Of a stretch of 64,000 nucleotides of DNA, positions 60,306 to 64,000 are shown in pieces. How positions within the stretch are numbered: the first letter of the stretch is position 1; each line of letters opens with the position of its first letter. The DNA lies in contig NZ_CP093313.1 of NCBI RefSeq assembly GCF_025264625.1, forward strand, positions 5,828,001 through 5,892,000. Reading direction: 5' to 3'. A model generated the notes under the pieces. That model was not told the DNA's origin. It was given only the letters and a program-made list of their open reading frames with translations, and made no database searches. The translations under genes and the position numbers were made by a program. This stretch comes from Occallatibacter riparius. GTDB taxonomy: Bacteria; Acidobacteriota; Terriglobia; Terriglobales; Acidobacteriaceae.

Positions 60306-63300
60306 ATGAATCGTTTCGTGATCGCGTTCGCATTGGCTCTGGTTGGCACGGCATGGATGAGTTCACAGCAGTCGTCAAAGGGCGCTCCGCCGCGGCCGAA
60401 GGGGCCGTGCGACATCTACGTGGCTGCCGGCGATCCGTGCGTTGCGGCGCACAGCACCACGCGAGCGCTGTATGCGTCCTACAAGGGACCGCTTTACCAA
60501 GTGCTGCGCCAGTCCGACGGCAAGACGCTCGATATCGGCGTGGTGGAACCCGTCGCGGGGGCGCACCCGGATGGCGGCGGATATGCCAATGCGGCCGCAC
60601 AGGATGCGTTCTGTGCTCATACCTACTGCTGGATCACGAAGGTGTATGACCAGTCGCCCAAGCACAATGACTTGACGCAGGCGCCGCGCGGCGGATTCAG
60701 CGGGCCGGCCCTGGGCGGGTTCAACAATCTTCCCCTCGCCGACATGGCGCCGATCACCATCATGGGCCACAAGGCTTATGGCGTGTTCATTGCCCCGGGC
60801 ATGGGCCTGCGGCAGGACGACCCGAAGGGGACGGCTGTCGACGACCAGGCAGAGGGCCAGTACTGGGTGATCAACGGGCTGCACTTCAACGACGGCTGCT
60901 GCTTCGACTATGGCAACGCGGAGATCGACAGCCGCGATGACGACAACGGCACCATGGAAACGACCTACTACGGTAATGCCCTGCCCTGGTTTCACGGGCA
61001 GCCTCCAGGGCCGTGGGTGATGACGGACCAGGAAAACAACCTGGTTGGCTGCGTCAACGAAGACCGGACGAAGCTTTGCAAAGACCTGCCCACTGTGACG
61101 TGGCGTTTTGTGACCGCAATGGCCAAGGGCGAGCCGCACCACTGGACATCGATGGGCGGCGATGCGCACAAGGGTGAGCTGCGAGTGATGTTCAACGGCG
61201 GCCGCGTGGATGCTACGTATGACCCGATGCGAAAGCAGGGCGCAATTCTCCTGGGCAACGGCGGCGACAACAGCAATGGATCGCAGGGCACGTTCTACGA
61301 AGGCGCGATGACGGCCGCAGGCACTTTTCCGACCGATGCGACGGATCAGGCCGTGCAGGCGAATGTAGTAGCTGCTCACTATGATGTGCCGCGTCTGATG
61401 ATCGCGCCGGCTTCCAATGTTGCGAAGCCCTCGGGACTACTGACGTTCACGCCGGGGGCGACGCAGAATGTCACGGTAACCTTCACCAATACGACCGATG
61501 CGCCGGCGACTGGTCTGAAACTCGGCCTTACGACGCCGAAGCAGTGGAACGCGGTGGTTGAGGGTACCGCGGAAACAGTAAAGACGTTTCCCGATCCGAT
61601 TGCGCCGGGTGGAAGCGTGAGCGCGACGTTCAAAGTTACATCAGGGGCTGCGAACTACAACGGCGACTTGCTCGGCGAGGCTGCGTGGACAGATTCGACC
61701 GGCGGTACGAAGCAAACCGAGAAGATTGCCGCCAAGGTCCGGAGCGCGAGCGCGGTGAAGATCAACGAATTTCGGATTGCGTCGGGGTCAGCGAATCCTA
61801 CGGACTCGTTCATCGAGCTCTATAACGCGGGCGACAAAAGTGTCGACCTCTCCAACTGGACTCTGACCGAGCACGTCGCGCAGCAGGCCATCTTCTCCGC
61901 GATCAAGATACCCGCGGGAACGCAACTGGCGGCTCACAGCTCCTACCTTCTCGGGCTTGCGAACTCCGGGCTGGCAGTGGCTGCGCGGCCGGGTGATTCC
62001 ACGATTTATGTACGGAACACGAAGGGGATTTCAGCCGGCGATACCATCGACCTGGGGATTGGCGCAGAACAGGAGACGCACAAGGTCAAGAGTGTGGGAA
62101 CAGAAGCCGGCACCGCCACGACGGTGTGGCAGCCCTTGCCCGATGGCCCGGTGATCACGATTCCAGCAGGTTCAACCAATGTGCCGGTGATGAGCACGAA
62201 GGGCTTTGAGGTTGGGCAGAAGATCGCGATTGGCTACGGCGCCACGTATCCCGCAGTAGCCAGAGGAGTGGAGCACTACGAGGTGGCCACAGTGACGGCT
62301 GTCGGCAAGCCGGGCACCCAGGCCTACCTGGCCGCAGATGCGCCTGCGGGCTCGACCAGTATCAAGGTGACGTCTGTTGCGGACATCTCCGTAGGCGACA
62401 AGATCAGGCTCGATATCGACAGTAAGGGCCACGGGATTGAGACTGTGTCGGTGACTCGCGTCGGTACCCAAGCGAAACATACTAATCTGGCGGCGAATGC
62501 CAGCGCGGGCGCAACCAACATCAAGGTGCGGAACGTGAGCGATTTTGCTACGGGCGACACCATCACCATCGGCACTCCCGCAAACCATCAAACGGTCACG
62601 ATTGGCTCTGTCGGCAGCCGCGGACCGAACGGAACCGGCATCGAGTTTTCTCCTGCGCTGGAGCAGGCCCATGCGAAAGACGAGGGGGTGGTGGAGCCGG
62701 GCAGCGGTCTGGAGCTCGCAGCGCCGTTGAAGTTCAGCCATGCCGCGAATCTTCCGTTCAGCGCGCGAGGGACGGGAATCACGTTCAAGCCAGCGACTGC
62801 GTTTGCGCATTCCAGCAACGAACCTGTGCGGCCGCTTGGCACCGGCATTGAGCTCGATCAGCCTGTGGCAAAGAATCATGCGATCGACACAGCAGTTCGC
62901 GATGCGCAGGTGAAGACGGCGGGATATCAGGGCAGCCCGGAGCCCAATCAGTGGTTCGGTGGGCCGGAGTTGAGCGCGACGTATGTGCGGTTCGGCCGCG
63001 TCACTCCGATCAATGAAGGCAACATGGTGCTGCGCGATGGCGCTGGCCTGGTGGTCGACAGCCTCAACTACGGCGGGCTCGTCGATCCATGGGCATCGGA
63101 GGGTTACCAAGCTACTTCGGGCGCGCACCAGGGCGGTTGCTACGTTCCATCGCCTGTGGGGACGGGCGGATCGAAGATTCCGGCGGGCATCACCAATCCC
63201 AGTGCGAGCCGTTTTCCTGACGGAGCGGACACGGACAGTAACTGCGCTGATTTCACGGTGCAGTCGGCGACGCCTGGCGCGCCGAATAGCGGTGCCGGCA

Positions 63301-63311
63301 AAGCGCAGTGA
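60306..63311 (+). CDS. Secreted GH54 alpha-L-arabinofuranosidase with C-terminal beta domains
   Basis: 1001 residues. Signal peptide about 1-20. The GH54 catalytic domain (about 33-375) opens GPCDIYVAAGDPCVAAHSTTRALYA as in fungal AbfB; by comparison with Aspergillus AbfB the nucleophile is Glu206 (CCFDYGNAEIDS) and the acid/base Asp321 (LLGNGGDNSNG). The AbfB arabinose-binding domain (CBM42) usual in fungi is absent. Instead: a NEW3-like domain (about 380-475), a lamin-tail-like domain (SAVKINEFRIASGSANP, about 495-560) interrupted by repeated AGSTNVPV/AGATNIKV-type beta units (about 580-800), and the rest of the lamin-tail fold at 905-1000. It releases arabinose from hemicellulose or pectin. 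Confidence 0.85.
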   Translation: MNRFVIAFALALVGTAWMSSQQSSKGAPPRPKGPCDIYVAAGDPCVAAHSTTRALYASYKGPLYQVLRQSDGKTLDIGVVEPVAGAHPDGGGYANAAAQDAFCAHTYCWITKVYDQSPKHNDLTQAPRGGFSGPALGGFNNLPLADMAPITIMGHKAYGVFIAPGMGLRQDDPKGTAVDDQAEGQYWVINGLHFNDGCCFDYGNAEIDSRDDDNGTMETTYYGNALPWFHGQPPGPWVMTDQENNLVGCVNEDRTKLCKDLPTVTWRFVTAMAKGEPHHWTSMGGDAHKGELRVMFNGGRVDATYDPMRKQGAILLGNGGDNSNGSQGTFYEGAMTAAGTFPTDATDQAVQANVVAAHYDVPRLMIAPASNVAKPSGLLTFTPGATQNVTVTFTNTTDAPATGLKLGLTTPKQWNAVVEGTAETVKTFPDPIAPGGSVSATFKVTSGAANYNGDLLGEAAWTDSTGGTKQTEKIAAKVRSASAVKINEFRIASGSANPTDSFIELYNAGDKSVDLSNWTLTEHVAQQAIFSAIKIPAGTQLAAHSSYLLGLANSGLAVAARPGDSTIYVRNTKGISAGDTIDLGIGAEQETHKVKSVGTEAGTATTVWQPLPDGPVITIPAGSTNVPVMSTKGFEVGQKIAIGYGATYPAVARGVEHYEVATVTAVGKPGTQAYLAADAPAGSTSIKVTSVADISVGDKIRLDIDSKGHGIETVSVTRVGTQAKHTNLAANASAGATNIKVRNVSDFATGDTITIGTPANHQTVTIGSVGSRGPNGTGIEFSPALEQAHAKDEGVVEPGSGLELAAPLKFSHAANLPFSARGTGITFKPATAFAHSSNEPVRPLGTGIELDQPVAKNHAIDTAVRDAQVKTAGYQGSPEPNQWFGGPELSATYVRFGRVTPINEGNMVLRDGAGLVVDSLNYGGLVDPWASEGYQATSGAHQGGCYVPSPVGTGGSKIPAGITNPSASRFPDGADTDSNCADFTVQSATPGAPNSGAGKAQ

Positions 63312-63359
63312 ATAGCCGCTTCTGAAGCTGCGTCTTTCAGGGATCTGATTTTCTTCCCC

Positions 63360-63389
63360 TTGACAGTTTAGGAGAGTCCGCTGTACAGT
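63360..63389 (+). promoter_or_regulatory. PadR module 3 promoter
   Basis: TTGACA at 63360-63365, 18 bases, TACAGT at 63384-63389. A short inverted repeat TTAGGA/TCCTAA (63368-63373 and 63389-63394) overlaps the -10 region. This is the third PadR gene in the window with a consensus -35 and an inverted repeat in the same place, although the repeat sequences differ. Confidence 0.6.
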
Positions 63390-63413
63390 CCTAAGTTATT
63401 TAGGGGTGATGGC

Positions 63414-63755
63414 GTGGGTGATCAGGCGCAGCTTCTTCCGGGGACTCTCGATCTGCTGATTTTGCGGGCAGTGTCGCTTGGTCCATTGCATGGATATGGC
63501 ATTTTGCTGCGCATTGCGCAGATTTCAGGACAGGCCCTGATGGTGGAGCAGGGGGCGCTGTATCCGGGGCTGTTTCGGCTGGTTCGCCAGGGGCTGCTGA
63601 AGGCGGAGTGGGGCGTGTCTGAGGCAAATCGGCGGGCCAAGTTCTACGAGCTGACGGCGGCGGGACGGAAACGGCTGAAGGATGAAACGGAAAGCTGGAA
63701 TCGGCTGGTGGCGGCCATTGCGAGTGCGCTTGCGGCGCAACCGGGGGAGATATGA
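63414..63755 (+). CDS. PadR-family transcriptional regulator (module 3)
   Basis: 113 residues from GTG 63414, with AGGGGTGA upstream. LLPGTLDLLILRAVSLGPLHGYGIL, LMVEQGALYPGLFRLVRQGLL and KFYELTAAGRKRL are the PadR winged-helix blocks. It overlaps the next gene by 4 bases. Confidence 0.92.
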   Translation: MGDQAQLLPGTLDLLILRAVSLGPLHGYGILLRIAQISGQALMVEQGALYPGLFRLVRQGLLKAEWGVSEANRRAKFYELTAAGRKRLKDETESWNRLVAAIASALAAQPGEI

Positions 63756-64000
63756 GGGTCTTCGACAACTCGCTCTGGGATGCAATGCGGGCACGCTGGT
63801 CGGCGCTTCGGCACCGCTCGGCAATGAGGAGAGAACTGGGCGAAGAGCTGCACGCGCATATTCAGCATCGCGCGGACGATCTGGAGCGCGGCGGGATGTC
63901 GCGGGTGGAAGCGGAGCGGCAGGCGCGGGTGGAATTTGGCGGGTTCGAGCACTACCGGGAAGAATCGCATTCGGCGCAGGGATGGCACTGGGCGGAAGCG
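63752..64000 (+). CDS. ADOP-type permease (module 3), 3' cut by window edge
   Basis: 83 codons visible from ATG 63752 (4-base overlap with padR). The start of the ADOP N-terminal domain is clear: ELGEELHAHIQHRADDLER, GMSRVEAERQARVEFGGFEHYREE, as in the two complete permeases of the window. The rest lies outside. Confidence 0.88.
   Translation, partial: MRVFDNSLWDAMRARWSALRHRSAMRRELGEELHAHIQHRADDLERGGMSRVEAERQARVEFGGFEHYREESHSAQGWHWAEA

Overview
The window looks like a chromosomal stretch from an acidobacterium (Acidobacteriota, class Terriglobia). The main reasons are three PadR-regulator/ADOP-permease pairs (large orphan MacB/FtsX permeases typical of Acidobacteria), a DUF6599 protein, TPR and small secreted proteins of acidobacterial type, plant-polymer glycosidases and high GC. 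This assignment comes from family knowledge and was not checked by a search.

Layout. (1) 0-25 kb is an anaerobic H2/redox region: hypF (-), a nickel permease (+), a six-gene group 4 membrane [NiFe]-hydrogenase operon (6.8-13.2 kb), a hoxEFUYH-type bidirectional NAD-linked hydrogenase operon with its maturation protease (13.4-18.8 kb), an alpha-L-fucosidase, and pyruvate:ferredoxin oxidoreductase with a dihydroorotate-dehydrogenase-like partner. Pyruvate oxidation would give reduced ferredoxin, the group 4 enzyme could couple ferredoxin to H2 and ion pumping, and Hox links H2 to NAD(H). The two hydrogenase operons carry CRP/FNR-type palindromes at the same distance from their predicted -10 boxes. 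A perfect copy of the core lies upstream of hypF. (2) 25-27.7 kb holds a receiver-like protein and a TetR/short-chain dehydrogenase pair with a clear operator. (3) 27.9-38.9 kb is a two-armed convergent cluster: DUF6599, DUF362, a NapH-NapG-like polyferredoxin, an aldo/keto reductase-ferredoxin and a membrane spermidine-synthase-like protein (+), meeting a Memo-AMMECR1 fusion, a radical SAM enzyme and a second DUF362 protein (-). Nearly all have Tat or Sec signals, so it reads as an exported version of the uncharacterised AmmeMemoRadiSam system. This is the best candidate here for an undescribed system.

(4) 39-42.2 kb is PadR/ADOP module 1. (5) 42.2-46.7 kb is an accessory islet bounded by decayed genes (a frameshifted DinB remnant and a truncated HdeD): a 250/256-bp tandem repeat, a HEPN-like protein, and a stand-alone HslV/proteasome-beta-like Ntn hydrolase with its catalytic Thr directly after the initiator codon. 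(6) 46.9-50.4 kb holds feoAB, a PilZ protein and a glutathione peroxidase. (7) 50.4-53 kb has a striking array of G-tracts around a secreted TPR protein. (8) 53-58.5 kb is PadR/ADOP module 2, a permease remnant, and a CpxA/CpxR-like two-component system. (9) 58.7-64 kb has small secreted and membrane proteins, a 1001-residue GH54 arabinofuranosidase with extra C-terminal domains, and the start of PadR/ADOP module 3, cut by the window edge. I saw no tRNA, rRNA, CRISPR array, transposase or replication origin.
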